NCBI GenBank assembly: GCA_008931825.1
Contig: QXVZ01028473.1
Coordinates: 1 to 22,953, forward strand
Reading direction: 5' to 3'
DNA from: Phallusia fumigata
Lineage: Eukaryota; Chordata; Ascidiacea; Phlebobranchia; Ascidiidae
DNA: 22,953 bases
Part shown: positions 1 through 10,080 of the stretch, one piece after another
Layout of the letters: each line of letters opens with the position of its first letter
Numbering within the stretch: position 1 is the stretch's first letter
Position numbers and translations under genes: made by a program
The notes under the pieces: generated by a model
The model's input: only the letters and a program-made list of their open reading frames with translations
What the model was told of the DNA's origin: nothing
The model's database searches: none

Positions 1-1
1 A

Positions 2-3000
2 GATTGTGCAACCCCAGTGCCCCCAGGACCCTTTGTCTGTCCGCCTGATGACGTACTCACCTAGTAAGTCCTAAAAGCCTTGACACAGCTTTTTATTACG
101 CAGGCACAAAACAAAATATCCATTTATTTGACGAAGCAACAGCGGTTGGTCGTTTTGATGGGTAGTTATTTATAGCACTTGTATAAGCTAATGGAACCAA
201 CGTTACTGCTGTAGGAAGGTTCCAAACGGTATAAAATCATGAAAAAGATGAAGATTAAGGATTCGAAATCTGCATTAAATTAAATGTGCTTTTGTTACAG
301 CGCAGCGGTCTGTTCCGTCTTCAACACAACTGTATCTTCTGTATTCACCGACTGTGTGGGCAGAGTCGATATCGATGCTGCATATGCTGACTGCATATAC
401 GATGTTTGTGCCACTGGTGGCGACGACTCCATTGTCCACTCTGTAAGTAACTTAATTTTGATAATATTGGATCCGGTCGTTTTTTCTAAATGGCTTTGCA
501 AGATGCAAATGACTTCGGGCTTGCAATTCCGTTTATGAGCTGCGTCGTGGCGGTAAAAAAACATGAACACAAACTAGTATTCCGATCAACAAAGTATAAA
601 TTAGTTTTTTTGAGGTTTGGTTACGTACATGAAATCTTTTCATTAAATGTTTGGCCTTTTCCTCAAAAATTAAAACTATAAACTTTTCGTTTCAGATATT
701 TACGCGTGTCTTAGAAGAGTGCCGGGACGCGGGAGTTCCCCTGTGCGGTGCAACGGCCGAGATGGGAATGGTGGAACCTGAGTGTCCCGAAAACTCTCAC
801 TTCGAGGTCTGTGCATCAGGATGCCCGGACACATGCGCGAGTCCCTTCGCCTCGACCGCGTAAGTGAACAAACCTTGTGCAGACAGTCTCGACTGTTGGA
901 TTGATGTTAAGGTTATAAACATCAACCAAACAGTTGTTTCGTTTGTTGCAAATATTCGCTTCTCGTAAAATAAACTTTGATCCCTGTACTGATCTATATT
1001 ACAGTGTTTAGAAAAATTAATACTGCTACAAATTTAACCCAAGACTCTTTTCATATCAAGGTGTGAAGAACCAGTAATAGACAGTTGTGTTTGTAACCTC
1101 GGATACTTGTGGGAGAACGGAGCTTGTGTGCGACAGGAATCGTGTGGTTGCTATCCTGACGATCGCCCCTTCGTCCCACAAGGTTTGTACGAATATTTAT
1201 CAACCAGACAACGAAAAAAACAGCGCGTTATAGTATCGTTAAAAAATTTGTCATCGTAAAACAAGGAAAGTAAAGTTTTGGATACTTTTAAATGTGTTTG
1301 TTTTTATCATCAAATAACACGACACAACGTCTAGGTTTCATGGAGACAGATAGCTCTTGTACGTTCCGTTGCGCATGTAACGGACCCAACAAGTGGGAGT
1401 GTGGTGAATTCAGTTGCGGAGAGGAAGAGGAATGCTTGCCTGTCGGTGATAGCTACAGATGCCTTGTGCCGGTACGTTTTGGTGAAAATCGTAAAATTGG
1501 CTGGTTATAATTGGAAGTGCTTCGNGACAGTCTCGACTGTTGGATTGATGTTAAGGTTATAAACATCAACCAAACAGTTGTTTCGTTTGTTGCAAATATT
1601 CGCTTCTCGTAAAATAAACTTTGATCCCTGTACTGATCTATATTACAGTGTTTAGAAAAATTAATACTGCTACAAATTTAACCCAAGACTCTTTTCATAT
1701 CAAGGTGTGAAGAACCAGTAATAGACAGTTGTGTTTGTAACCTCGGATACTTGTGGGAGAACGGAGCTTGTGTGCGACAGGAATCGTGTGGTTGCTATCC
1801 TGACGATCGCCCCTTCGTCCCACAAGGTTTGTACGAATATTTATCAACCAGACAACGAAAAAAACAGCGCGTTATAGTATCGTTAAAAAATTTGTCATCG
1901 TAAAACAAGGAAAGTAAAGTTTTGGATACTTTTAAATGTGTTTGTTTTTATCATCAAATAACACGACACAACGTCTAGGTTTCATGGAGACAGATAGCTC
2001 TTGTACGTTCCGTTGCGCATGTAACGGACCCAACAAGTGGGAGTGTGGTGAATTCAGTTGCGGAGAGGAAGAGGAATGCTTGCCTGTCGGTGATAGCTAC
2101 AGATGCCTTGTGCCGGTACGTTTTGGTGAAAATCGTAAAATTGGCTGGTTATAATTGGAAGTGCTTCGCAAGCCAAATGTCGACTAGCTTGGATTTAACC
2201 AACTAAACAGAAAACATGAAACATGATACACATTTATGCCGATATTAACCCAATATATCTTTGCTATACGATAGTTGTTTGCAGACAGTGTCTGTAGTTG
2301 AAAGAAATGATATTGTGAACAAGCTGGGAAACAATAGCATAATAACTCCAAGCCAAATATGATGCAAATATCCAACATTGAACATGTTTTTTTGTTTTCT
2401 CAGAGTGCCGAGTGCTTAGTATGGGGTTCGTCCTTCGTTTCCACCTTCGACCGTCGCCAGTACAACTTCGACGGACAATGCTCCTACCTTGCTCTTGGGT
2501 AACATGCGCTGCACTTCAAAAACNGTTGTTTGCAGACAGTGTCTGTAGTTGAAAGAAATGATATTGTGAACAAGCTGGGAAACAATAGCATAATAACTCC
2601 AAGCCAAATATGATGCAAATATCCAACATTGAACATGTTTTTTTGTTTTCTCAGAGTGCCGAGTGCTTAGTATGGGGTTCGTCCTTCGTTTCCACCTTCG
2701 ACCGTCGCCAGTACAACTTCGACGGACAATGCTCCTACCTTGCTCTTGGGTAACATGCGCTGCACTTCAAAAACGAAAATAATGTGTTTTTATTCTAGTA
2801 ATATATTGGGGTAGTTTTGGTTTGGTCGTTTAGAAATTGGTGAAAACCTCGTATACACCACAAGAAGATTCATTTTCCACAACACGCACTTAGTCACAAA
2901 TTTTCGTGCAATGTGTGTGCGCCAGGATAAAGAATATGCGTGTATTTCTCACCATTCTCAACACACGAGATCGAATGCGCGATTGGCAACGATTCCCAAG

Positions 3001-6000
3001 TTCAAGGCCACGTTCTGGGCTGTGGTGGGACCTAAATTTTGGGGAGTAAATTATTCTACTCTGGAAGTGGTGGTGTGTTGTGCGTTTTGCGTTAGAAACT
3101 TCGAAAGGGTCACGGGGTTTTTACCACAAACGTGTATGCGAGTAAATCGTAACCGCGACACGCTTTTTTATGTCACAAATCAAAACGCACAGTAGCGTCA
3201 AAAATCTCCTTGCCGCTTGAAAAGCAATATTTTTCTAGTTGTCTATGATTTTGTTGTTAACTACACCACATTAATTATTTTTTTCTTACAGTGTATTGGG
3301 AGGTGAGGATGACAGCTGGCCGACCTTTGGTGTTTTGGTAAACCGCAATGTGGAGTTGCCGTGCGGAAAGCGTGGTTACTGGGCTAAACTTACAACTGTA
3401 GAGGAAATACCTTTGGAGGTTGAACTTCATTCACAGTGGCAATACACTAAGGTAAATTACATGGAATACTGGTGTACCAATAATTTGCATTTGAGGTAAA
3501 TGCACTCAGTATGAGGTAAATGCACTCAGCTATTATCGCGTTTTTCAGGTGTATGAAGTTGTTTAACTATTGAATAAATTTACGCTTTTTTAATGTATTT
3601 TTTCAAGACAAAAAAAGCTACCTCACGTACATGCATCAAAATCTTCTTTACTTGTACAGATCAATGGACTACTTGTTTACCCCGGAAGCAGCTATAAGAA
3701 AATCAAAGTAATCTCACAGAGTAACTTCCTTACACTTTACTTTGAGTTCGGCCTTACGATTCGCATGAGCTCACTCGGAGGGTAAGCCGCTTTTAGCTCG
3801 CTGAATTATTTCTGTGTTAATTTTGATAATAAAGACTAAACTGTTAACATGCAATGTGAATATTTTTTCAAATTGTACTAAATGTTAAAAGGCAAATGCT
3901 AGGTGTAACTGTTCCTTAAAAGATTGGTAAGTATAAAAAACAAACTAATTTACTTTGTTTTATTTTATCCAAGCTAACATCACCATTAATGCGTATTTTA
4001 TTCGATGTCAGTAATAAAGTTTTGTTACGTTAATTTTAAAGACTGTTGATAAGCGTGGGCGGACTGCTCCGCGAACGAACTGGTGGTTTGTGTGGAACTT
4101 TCGACAACAACCCTGACAATGACTTCATTATTGACCGATACGGAACGCCAGCTCTCGACGTTGTTCAATTTGGTGATGCCTGGAGATACAACGTCACAGA
4201 TGAAGAGTAAGCTTTTTTAAAATCCATTTTTGGTTACTGTTTGAAGTGACATTACATCGTTTAGAAATCGGTCCATTGTCAACAATGTTTTACACAAACA
4301 GCACTTAGAGGGCAGCAAACTGCTATTTACTCCGGGGCCTATTATAATTTATAGCTTTCAATCACCAATCAACATTGATTTATTCGAAAACAGATGTCGG
4401 GGTGGAATCAGAGAGTTTGTGTGTGAAAACGATCGCGCTCTTGACTTTTTCCATGGCTCTCACGGATGCGGCGTGCTCAACAGCGACATATTCAGGGCGT
4501 GTCGGGAACACGTTGATTTGAGTGCCCACCAGTGGGCGTGCGTGAACACGCTATGCAATGGAGGACGATGCGGCGGTGGACAATTTATCGACAGCTTGGA
4601 AAGTACAGTTGTCGGCTTTTTGACTGAATGTGTGGTTCGTGGTGGATCGTNTGTGAAAACGATCGCGCTCTTGACTTTTTCCATGGCTCTCACGGATGCG
4701 GCGTGCTCAACAGCGACATATTCAGGGCGTGTCGGGAACACGTTGATTTGAGTGCCCACCAGTGGGCGTGCGTGAACACGCTATGCAATGGAGGACGATG
4801 CGGCGGTGGACAATTTATCGACAGCTTGGAAAGTACAGTTGTCGGCTTTTTGACTGAATGTGTGGTTCGTGGTGGATCGTTTCCAATGGATGTTCGCCCT
4901 TGGAGTGGTATTAAGGTCACCTGTCCTGCCCATTCGCACTACGAAGCTTATGCCACATTGTGCCAGCCGACATGCTCCGATAGAGATGGTTCTCAATGCA
5001 GGGCGGTGTCACAATTTGTCAGCGGCCCCAACACTGAATGTGAGTGTCGTATTAATAAATGTAAAACTTTGCCGAACTTTCCTTTTAGTACCAAACCAAT
5101 AACTGTTATTTACAGATTTTGTTCTATTTGTTGTAGCCTCAATTTTGTATTTTGAATTTAGCTTGCGTCTGCGACGAGGGTTACATTTACAGCGCAGGAG
5201 AATGTGTGGAGTCTAACAAATGCGGATGTACCTCAGAAGGTCTATATTTCAAGGTAAATAAAACACAATCTTGTCAGATAAAATATTTTCCTCATGGAAA
5301 ATCGAAGTATCCTAATAAAAAACACACCCGCTGAAATTGCATGCAGTGAATGCATTGCAATCAGCGTTTGGATGTGGGGTGAAAGTACTGAATCAAGAAC
5401 ACACCATATTTAATTTATTTAAAACTACGAAAACTGAGAGTTGTTGTCCAAAAATTAGCATCCTTTCTAATTACCCATATTGCATCCCTCCCCCTGGTCT
5501 GGCTATGCAATTGTTTCATTGCGTACATATATGCGTAAGTGAGATCGATTTTTAATGTTACAGCATGGAGAGTGCCAAGTCAATGCTGATTGTAACTACA
5601 AGTGTCAGTGCCGCAACGGAGAATGGGATTGTGAGCATGAACCGTGCAGAAGTGACCAATATTGCGGCTTGCGAGAAGGAAAGTGGGGTTGCCATTCAAC
5701 CGGTAGGTTCATGAAGAGGGAGAATACATCATTCAGTTTGTTTTAAGTTTAAGTGTGTTATTACAATCAGGCAATAAGACGACAACTAACATAAAAATTT
5801 TTTGCCTTTTGGTTTTCGTGAGCATGTAACTTTAGTTTAGTAGTTCCCAACTTGATCCAGCTCGCAAAACACTTGAAAAAACAGCACAACATATGATGTC
5901 ACACACCGTCGCACAGGTCGCGCAATAGGTCATGTGTGTCACATCTAAATGACGCAAACTACCGTGTTTATTTATTCTAGATAACTTAACTACGTCAATG

Positions 6001-8068
6001 TACACTGATAGCGAGGTTGTCTGTGCGTTGACGCGACAATGAAAATTCCGGCGACAAATCTACTTGGCCAAGTTCAGATTGCCTGTTTGTGCAATAATAG
6101 TGTCCATAAGTGTGTGTTACAATATATGTATGCGCGGCGGGTGTGTACGTGCTATTGCTGCATGTCATTTGATCGTGGAAAACGACCGTTTTTGCGTCGT
6201 TGCCGTTGGAGGCGTTCATGGGACCGCTTTAGACTCGTTTTAAACGTTTTGTTGCTGTTTTTTTGTTGTGATGGTGTAGATAAATTTAATTTTTTTGATT
6301 TTAAACAGATGTATGCAAGTACGAAAACGGCGGGTGCAGTCAGAACTGTACGTCAGTAAACGGAACAGCGGTTTGTAGTTGTTTTGTTGGATACGGGCTT
6401 GCCCAAGATGGAAAGATCTGTCTTAAAGCCAGTAAGTAAAACAGTAGTGTTTGAAACGAAACAATGAATTTTAGACATTGAGTTTTTACCCGCAACTTAA
6501 TTGACCAGAACTTTTTTAGTCATAAATTCTAAATTTACTACCCATTTAGTTAATAAGAAAAACAAAACGCATATTTTTTATACCAACGCATTATATCAAT
6601 TTTTGTGTAAGATTGCGCATAGTACAACCATAAGTGTACATCTATATGTATATTTCTAGCTTCATCTTGCTCGAGAGTACTTGCCGAATGGCGAGAAAGT
6701 TACACAGAATGGCGTTATCATTACGAATATGAGTGGAAACAAGTGTTTGCGGCTTACAAGTCCGGCCACTCTGTATCCTCTGCCGATGTCCCTCGTGGGT
6801 GGAGCTTCCCGGACGAGACTAGATCTAGTAAGTCAAACAATGAAGACGTGCAAAAAATACGGAGGTTACAAATAGAATGCACATTTTATACTTGCAAACA
6901 ACTCTTAATCATTGAACAAAATATTCAAATGATTCGGGCATCAAGTAAAGGGGGCGGTACAGAAATATTACACGACAAAATTGGGCGTGATTTCACAGCC
7001 AATGAGCGGAGATACTGCGAATGGTGCAGCTTTTTAATATAGACCTATACTGAAACAGTTTTTAGCAGGGACCATAACTTTTAGTTGATTTAAGAGCCTT
7101 TCAGACTCATTATCCATCCTTAAAAACTATATAAGAGATCCAACTTGCATCGAATACGGCTGGTTCGCTTTTAGCTTGGGGCCTTAAACCCTTAAACGCA
7201 AAACGTCAGGCATAAATACATGGTGCATAGTATACAAGTAACCGGTTGAATAAACCACTATGTAGCTTGTAACGTGACCTGGACTGAATGGTTCGACACT
7301 GACAATGCGACTGGATGTGGTGATGATGAAAGTTTGGAGAGGATTCGCCACTTTCACCCTGGAAAGGTTTGCGCCAATCCGCTTGCCATGGATAGAAGAT
7401 TGGCTTCTCTTCGCACACCTCTTACTGCGTAAGTATTTTCAAAAAACTCTGGTTTAGAAGTTTTTTATCACTAAATGATCAACAGGCGGATTGCAAAAAA
7501 CCAACCAAAATATAATTGAGTTCCCTATTTCAATTAGTTGTAACTGGGATGTTTAGAAAATTACAGTTGATAAACAGCGAATCCGTTATTGCAGTCAACA
7601 TTTCAACACTTTTCAAAGAGAGTTAAGGTGCCGCTTAAAACACAAAATGTGTTGTTTATTCATTTTTTTTAAATTTCTGGTGGACGTAACAATAGCTTAA
7701 AGTGTTTTCGCTCACGAAGAGTCCGCAACCGAGATACCTGCCCCATTTTTGTCCGTTGGATCGTTTTTTTATGTTTATTATGAAAGATTTTTATTTGAAT
7801 CAACCCATCGGTTTTAAGCTGTTGCAGCATTATGACACCTGGTTGTCTTGTTCATTGAAACACCAGGGACCGAGACGGGATTATAAACCAACCTTGCCAG
7901 CACACTGTACATATTAAGTGCTAAAGGATGCTAATACCTTGTTTATTTTACAGACCTTTGCGCCTGACTCTTTTCTCCCCAACTGATGGTTTGCTGTGCG
8001 ACAACTCGAAGCAACAGGACGGTGCCCTTTGCCCCGACTTTAGCGTGAGATTCCTTTGCGAGGGTTAA
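2..8068 (+). CDS. Secreted VWD/C8/TIL/EGF/WxxW multidomain protein, 3' part (16 exons)
   Basis: Partial gene whose 5' end lies outside the window. Exons, counting one copy of each N-linked duplication: 2-63, 301-442, 696-859, 1061-1182, 1335-1471, 2404-2498, 3292-3451, 3660-3781, 4042-4206, 4394-4421 joined to 4652-5039, 5162-5253, 5564-5702, 6309-6431, 6660-6827, 7266-7428, 7954-8068. All introns are GT-AG and every exon phase matches, giving 795 codons with a TAA stop. Domain order by residue: C8 (about 22-95), TIL (about 97-152), TILa/VWC-like (to 207), VWD (about 212-390), C8 (to about 475), TIL (to about 545), TILa-like (to 604), EGF (606-645), a linker, and WxxW (703-794). Cysteine spacing makes it extracellular and disulfide-rich, related to mucin, zonadhesin or FcGBP-type D assemblies. 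There is no terminal cystine knot. The larger introns (2750-3291, 5703-6308, 6828-7265, 7429-7953) show no further exon I can support. The role is unknown; matrix, egg coat or mucus are inferences. Confidence 0.85.
301..859 (+). other. C8 domain 1 and start of TIL domain 1 (two exons)
   Basis: Exon 301-442 reads AAVCSVFNTTVSSVFTDCVG, then a YDVC motif. Exon 696-859 continues with EECRDAGVPLC and then CPENSHFEVCASGCPDTC. The first part is the C8 pattern (Cys, Phe-Cys, Tyr-Asp-x-Cys, Cys-x-Ala/Gly) that follows VWD domains in von Willebrand factor and mucins. The second is the start of a trypsin-inhibitor-like (TIL) cysteine-rich domain. A C8 at the window's left edge implies that another VWD domain lies upstream of the window. 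Confidence 0.85.
882..2168 (+). repeat. Two apparently identical 643-bp copies around a single N (probable assembly duplication)
   Basis: Positions 882-1524 and 1526-2168 look identical base for base and are separated only by N at 1525. Each copy carries exons 4 and 5 of the secreted-protein gene with their introns. Splicing exon 5 (ends phase 0) into the second exon 4 (needs a phase-2 start) breaks the frame. Skipping one copy keeps the frame. This fits two overlapping contig ends laid side by side, not a real exon duplication. Confidence 0.9.
1061..1471 (+). other. TIL 1 end and TILa/VWC-like module (exons 4 and 5)
   Basis: Exon 1061-1182 encodes CVCNLGYLWENGACVRQESC, the closing half of a TIL domain. 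Exon 1335-1471 encodes a short module with Cys at CTFRCACNG, WECGEFSC and RCLV, like the TILa/E module that follows TIL in D assemblies. Exon 4 ends in phase 1 and exon 5 in phase 0. The next true exon is 2404-2498. A second identical copy of both exons lies at 1705-1826 and 1979-2115 (see the repeat entry) and cannot be spliced in frame. Confidence 0.8.
2274..2774 (+). repeat. Two apparently identical 250-bp copies around a single N (probable assembly duplication)
   Basis: Positions 2274-2523 and 2525-2774 look identical and flank N at 2524. Each contains the acceptor, the 95-nt VWD-start exon (2404-2498 or 2655-2749) and the donor. The exon begins in phase 0 and ends in phase 2, so two copies in a row cannot be translated through, while one copy joins correctly to exon 3292-3451. 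Confidence 0.9.
2404..4206 (+). other. VWD domain (exons 2404-2498, 3292-3451, 3660-3781, 4042-4206)
   Basis: The domain opens with ECLVWGSSFVSTFDRRQYNF and a DGQCSYLA segment, the typical Trp-Gly ... Thr-Phe-Asp ... Tyr-x-Phe-x-Gly-x-Cys-x-Tyr start of a VWD fold. It closes with GGLCGTFDNNPDNDF, the Leu-Cys-Gly plus Asp/Asn-rich calcium-binding loop. Two substitutions stand out. The Gly-Asp-Pro-His self-cleavage motif of some family members is absent (Gly-Ser-Ser-Phe here). The first Cys of the usual CGLC motif is Gly. The last exon has two in-frame acceptors 12 nt apart (4041 and 4053), so four residues could be alternatively included. Confidence 0.85.
3492..3529 (+). repeat. Short tandem repeat, 18-bp unit at 20-bp period, twice
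   Basis: The 18 bases at 3492-3509 recur exactly at 3512-3529, with two bases between. The repeat lies in the intron 3452-3659, about 40 bp after the donor. Each unit contains the splice-donor-like string GAGGTAAAT. No function is evident. Confidence 0.85.
4394..5253 (+). other. C8 domain 2 and TIL domain 2
   Basis: The exon (4394-4421 plus 4652-5039 after removing one duplicate copy) starts ECRGGIREFVCENDRALDFF and carries eight further cysteines, matching a C8 domain, then CPAHSHYEAYATLCQPTC, a TIL start. Exon 5162-5253 completes TIL with CVCDEGYIYSAGECVESNKC. The donor after 5039 (GTGAGT) is supported by frame: exon 10 ends in phase 1 and exon 11 supplies two bases. Confidence 0.8.
4422..4880 (+). 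repeat. Two apparently identical 229-bp copies around a single N inside an exon (probable assembly duplication)
   Basis: Positions 4422-4650 and 4652-4880 look identical and flank N at 4651. Both lie within one C8-coding exon. The 230-base offset is not a multiple of three, so the exon as printed is frameshifted. Deleting one copy plus the N gives an uninterrupted exon of 416 nt whose phases fit both neighbours. Confidence 0.92.
5564..5702 (+). other. TILa/VWC-like module 2 (exon 12)
   Basis: This exon encodes about 46 residues with Cys in HGECQVNADCNYKCQCRNGE and then WDCEHEPC, YCGL and WGC. It is a paralogue in pattern of the exon-5 module, where the same Cys-Thr/Asn-x-x-Cys-x-Cys, Trp-x-Cys and Cys-x-x-x-x-x-Cys spacing occurs, so the gene repeats a D-assembly unit (C8-TIL-TILa). 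It follows an intron of 310 bp and precedes one of 606 bp in which I see no coding exon. Confidence 0.75.
6309..6431 (+). other. EGF-like domain exon
   Basis: A single exon encodes DVCKYENGGCSQNC, then VCSCFVGYGLAQDGKIC: six cysteines in C-x6-C-x3-C ... C-x-C-x11-C order with the Asn-Gly-Gly-Cys signature of EGF modules. It is a phase 1-1 symmetric exon, the usual phase of shuffled extracellular modules in animals. It separates the VWD/C8/TIL block from the C-terminal WxxW domain. Confidence 0.85.
6660..6827 (+). other. Linker exon, unrecognised, aromatic and charged
   Basis: Phase 1-1 symmetric exon of 168 nt. It reads SSCSRVLAEWRESYTEWRYH and then a segment rich in Tyr, Trp, Glu and Lys ending RGWSFPDETRS. 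It has one cysteine only, unlike its neighbours. It may form a helical spacer between the EGF and WxxW domains. I know no family for it. Reading it as coding rests on the acceptor at 6659, the GTAAGT donor after 6827 and phase agreement with both neighbouring exons. Confidence 0.7.
7266..8068 (+). other. C-terminal WxxW (Mucin2_WxxW) domain, exons 15 and 16, stop at 8066-8068
   Basis: Exon 7266-7428 starts CNVTWTEWFDTDNATGCGDD, then LERIRHF and VCANP. Exon 7954-8068 continues with GLLCDN and ends CPDFSVRFLCEG and a TAA stop. This matches the WxxW domain of MUC2, MUC5AC, MUC5B and CILP: the Trp-x-x-Trp-Phe-Asp motif, the Gly-Asp-Asp-Glu loop and the final Cys-x-Asp-x-x-Val-Arg-Phe-x-Cys. Trp-x-x-Trp is a known C-mannosylation motif. 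The protein stops two residues after the last domain cysteine. Confidence 0.88.
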
Positions 8069-8456
8069 GCCGGAAAGGGTTAAGTGCGGAAGATTAAAAC
8101 ACAACTTCTCTATAGCCTATATATGTATTTGAACAAGTATAGTTGATGTTGTGGTGTCCCAAAATTTAACGCTGTATTACTATGCTTTTAAAACCTACTA
8201 ATCTTCATTTTTGTGCACTTTAGATCTATGCAAATGTAAATGTGCCAATTGCTACCAAATATTGTTTTTCGGTTGGTGGTTGAAAATCGGTAATGATCTA
8301 ACTATTGGTCTCACTTCGTTTACATGAAAGTAATCCTGTGCACTGGATCAAAACGAATAATGTGTCTTTTCTACACCTTGCACCAAACAAGTCGATTTTT
8401 AGATCCACGTGTCGTTTTTATGTGTAATGCTTGCTCCTCCTGTCGTAACTAACTGT

Positions 8457-8462
8457 AATAAA
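8457..8462 (+). terminator. Polyadenylation signal AATAAA of the secreted-protein gene
   Basis: A canonical AATAAA hexamer 389 bp after the stop codon, followed by a GT-rich stretch from about 8486 (ATGTGTTG ... GTTGTCGG), which fits a downstream element. It implies a 3' UTR of about 400 nt. The sequence between 8069 and 8456 shows no other feature. Confidence 0.6.
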
Positions 8463-8629
8463 ATTAGACATAGTCAAACTGAACGATATGTGTTGCGATG
8501 AAGTTGTCGGCCTGGTGGTCTTCCAGTATGGCACTCAACGTTTAACTTCAATTTCATCGCTAGGTATTAAATCCCATACGTTCACATCGCAATATATCAC
8601 ATCGTCTAAGCCCAATCATTACCCTAAGT

Positions 8630-9021
8630 CAGGGCTTGCACATAACCTTTTTCTGACGATGCAAAACTCAAAATTTACCTGCAGATAATCTCGCATCTAG
8701 TAAACCCTGGAAGCCGACTGCGGCAAATGAACGCTAGTTGGTTGTGACACAGCTGAATATCTTCCATTTGTTTGGTCACTTTATGGGTTTCATAGTGCTC
8801 TAAAAGTGCGCCAGATTCTAGTCCTAAAATTGTGCAGTTGGGAGGAGTGTAGGCTGCATTCTTAACAACGAAAGGATTAAATTACACTGACGAGAAAAAA
8901 ATGGCAATAACAACATGTAGGCCCTATGCATTGGACCGATTTTCGCTGCTAATCGCGCGGGGTCGCGAAAATTTTTAATAAATTAGAACGGGTCGCAGAC
9001 CAAAAAATTTGGTAAGCCCTG
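8630..9021. mobile_element. Possible short hAT-like element, 392 bp
   Basis: Position 8630 starts CAGGGCTT. On the opposite strand 9021 also starts CAGGGCTT, continues ACCAAATTTTTTGG and TCTGCGACCC, and then shows a second CGCGACCCCG. CAGGG ends with nearby CGACCC repeats are typical of hAT transposons. Only the outer eight bases match perfectly, and the flanking octamers (CCCTAAGT and TCCTATGC) match at 5 of 8, so the pairing of the two ends is uncertain. There is no transposase inside. Confidence 0.35.
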
Positions 9022-10080
9022 TCCTATGCCATGAAAAGAAAATATTGCGTTGAAATTTCCGGTCACCCACTCACCCATTGTATAAGAATTGTAAAAGGCG
9101 GGTAAACCGGCTGTTGTGCAGGTTAAGAGGCCAACAATACCACTTATATTGTCATATTCGAGCGAGTTCTCGAACGTGTCATTTCCTTTCTTACCCAAGC
9201 CACAAGTCCGCGCTTGAGTCACTTTATGGTGGATAATAGGCGCGTAAATATTAATGGGATTAACAAAACCACGTTATGACATATCCTACACAGCAGAATT
9301 TTAACCCAATCGAAATCGTGTCCCTTTTCTCCACTTTCGTTTGGTGATGTATTTTAATGCACCAAAAAAAGCCTCAGATAATTTGGCATCCGATCAAGGG
9401 TAGACAGTTATATTTAAGCAGCGTAAAAAAATAACCACCAAATTTTATGGTCCCTTAAATTCTCTTCCAGACAGTTTTCCCAAATTCGAAAAACCTTTCC
9501 TGATGACCTTTGCACGTACTTCGGGTTACGCAACACTGACAGTCCCAAAACCCAGCCTCAATACAGAAGAAACTTAAATCTATTACTTTTGTTTCATTTT
9601 TTTCGCGAGTTTACAGCGCAGCAAAACACAGCTACAAAACAAAACGTCATTATCCGCCGCAGACAACTTTCCAAACTATTGTAGGAAATGTTATTGCAAT
9701 TGACTTCCAAATTCTCTCACTGCGCTTCAGAACAGCAGGATTGTCGGTGCTCCACTATCGTCCTCTGTGTATTCCGTTGCTGTCCCCTAAAATTACTAAT
9801 TTTTTAAAATACTTCCCGAGCCAAAACCATGTGGAGGGTATATCATCAGGATATTAGTCAACCTTGACACACGAACTAAATCAAAATGCTGGACACAGTC
9901 ATACCAGCAAAACGTCATTACAGCAACGCCTTATGAATGACGTATCTATGTAATTGTCCAGTCATCATCAACTTCCGGTTTCTTTAATTTGACGCATTTA
10001 CACAACACTGCCTAATTTAACCCATACATACTTCTTACGCCGCTCGAAAAACGTTTCCAACACAGCCCGAAGCATTGTTC
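9022..10080. other. Non-coding spacer between convergent genes
   Basis: No open frame with coding character or RNA gene was recognised. A weak minus-strand polyadenylation signal, ATTAAA, is at 9988-9983 and could serve the minus-strand gene. Most of this stretch may be that gene's 3' UTR or downstream DNA. Confidence 0.5.

Noticed and set aside
1705..2115. Tandem duplication of exons 4 and 5 as a real protein repeat
   Set aside because: Copies look identical including introns, meet at an N, and cannot be joined in frame.
2911..3195. Open frame of 94 codons on the plus strand
   Set aside because: Lies wholly in the intron 2750-3291, has no domain and no phase-compatible splice sites; chance frame.
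5890..5955. Possible inverted repeat in intron 12 (two TGTCACA-type segments)
   Set aside because: The segments are in direct, not inverted, orientation and short; no structure.
6039..6359. 106-codon plus-strand frame
   Set aside because: Mostly intronic; it runs into the EGF exon in the wrong frame.
7702..7917. 71-codon plus-strand frame before the last exon
   Set aside because: Within the last intron of the secreted-protein gene; no splice or family support.
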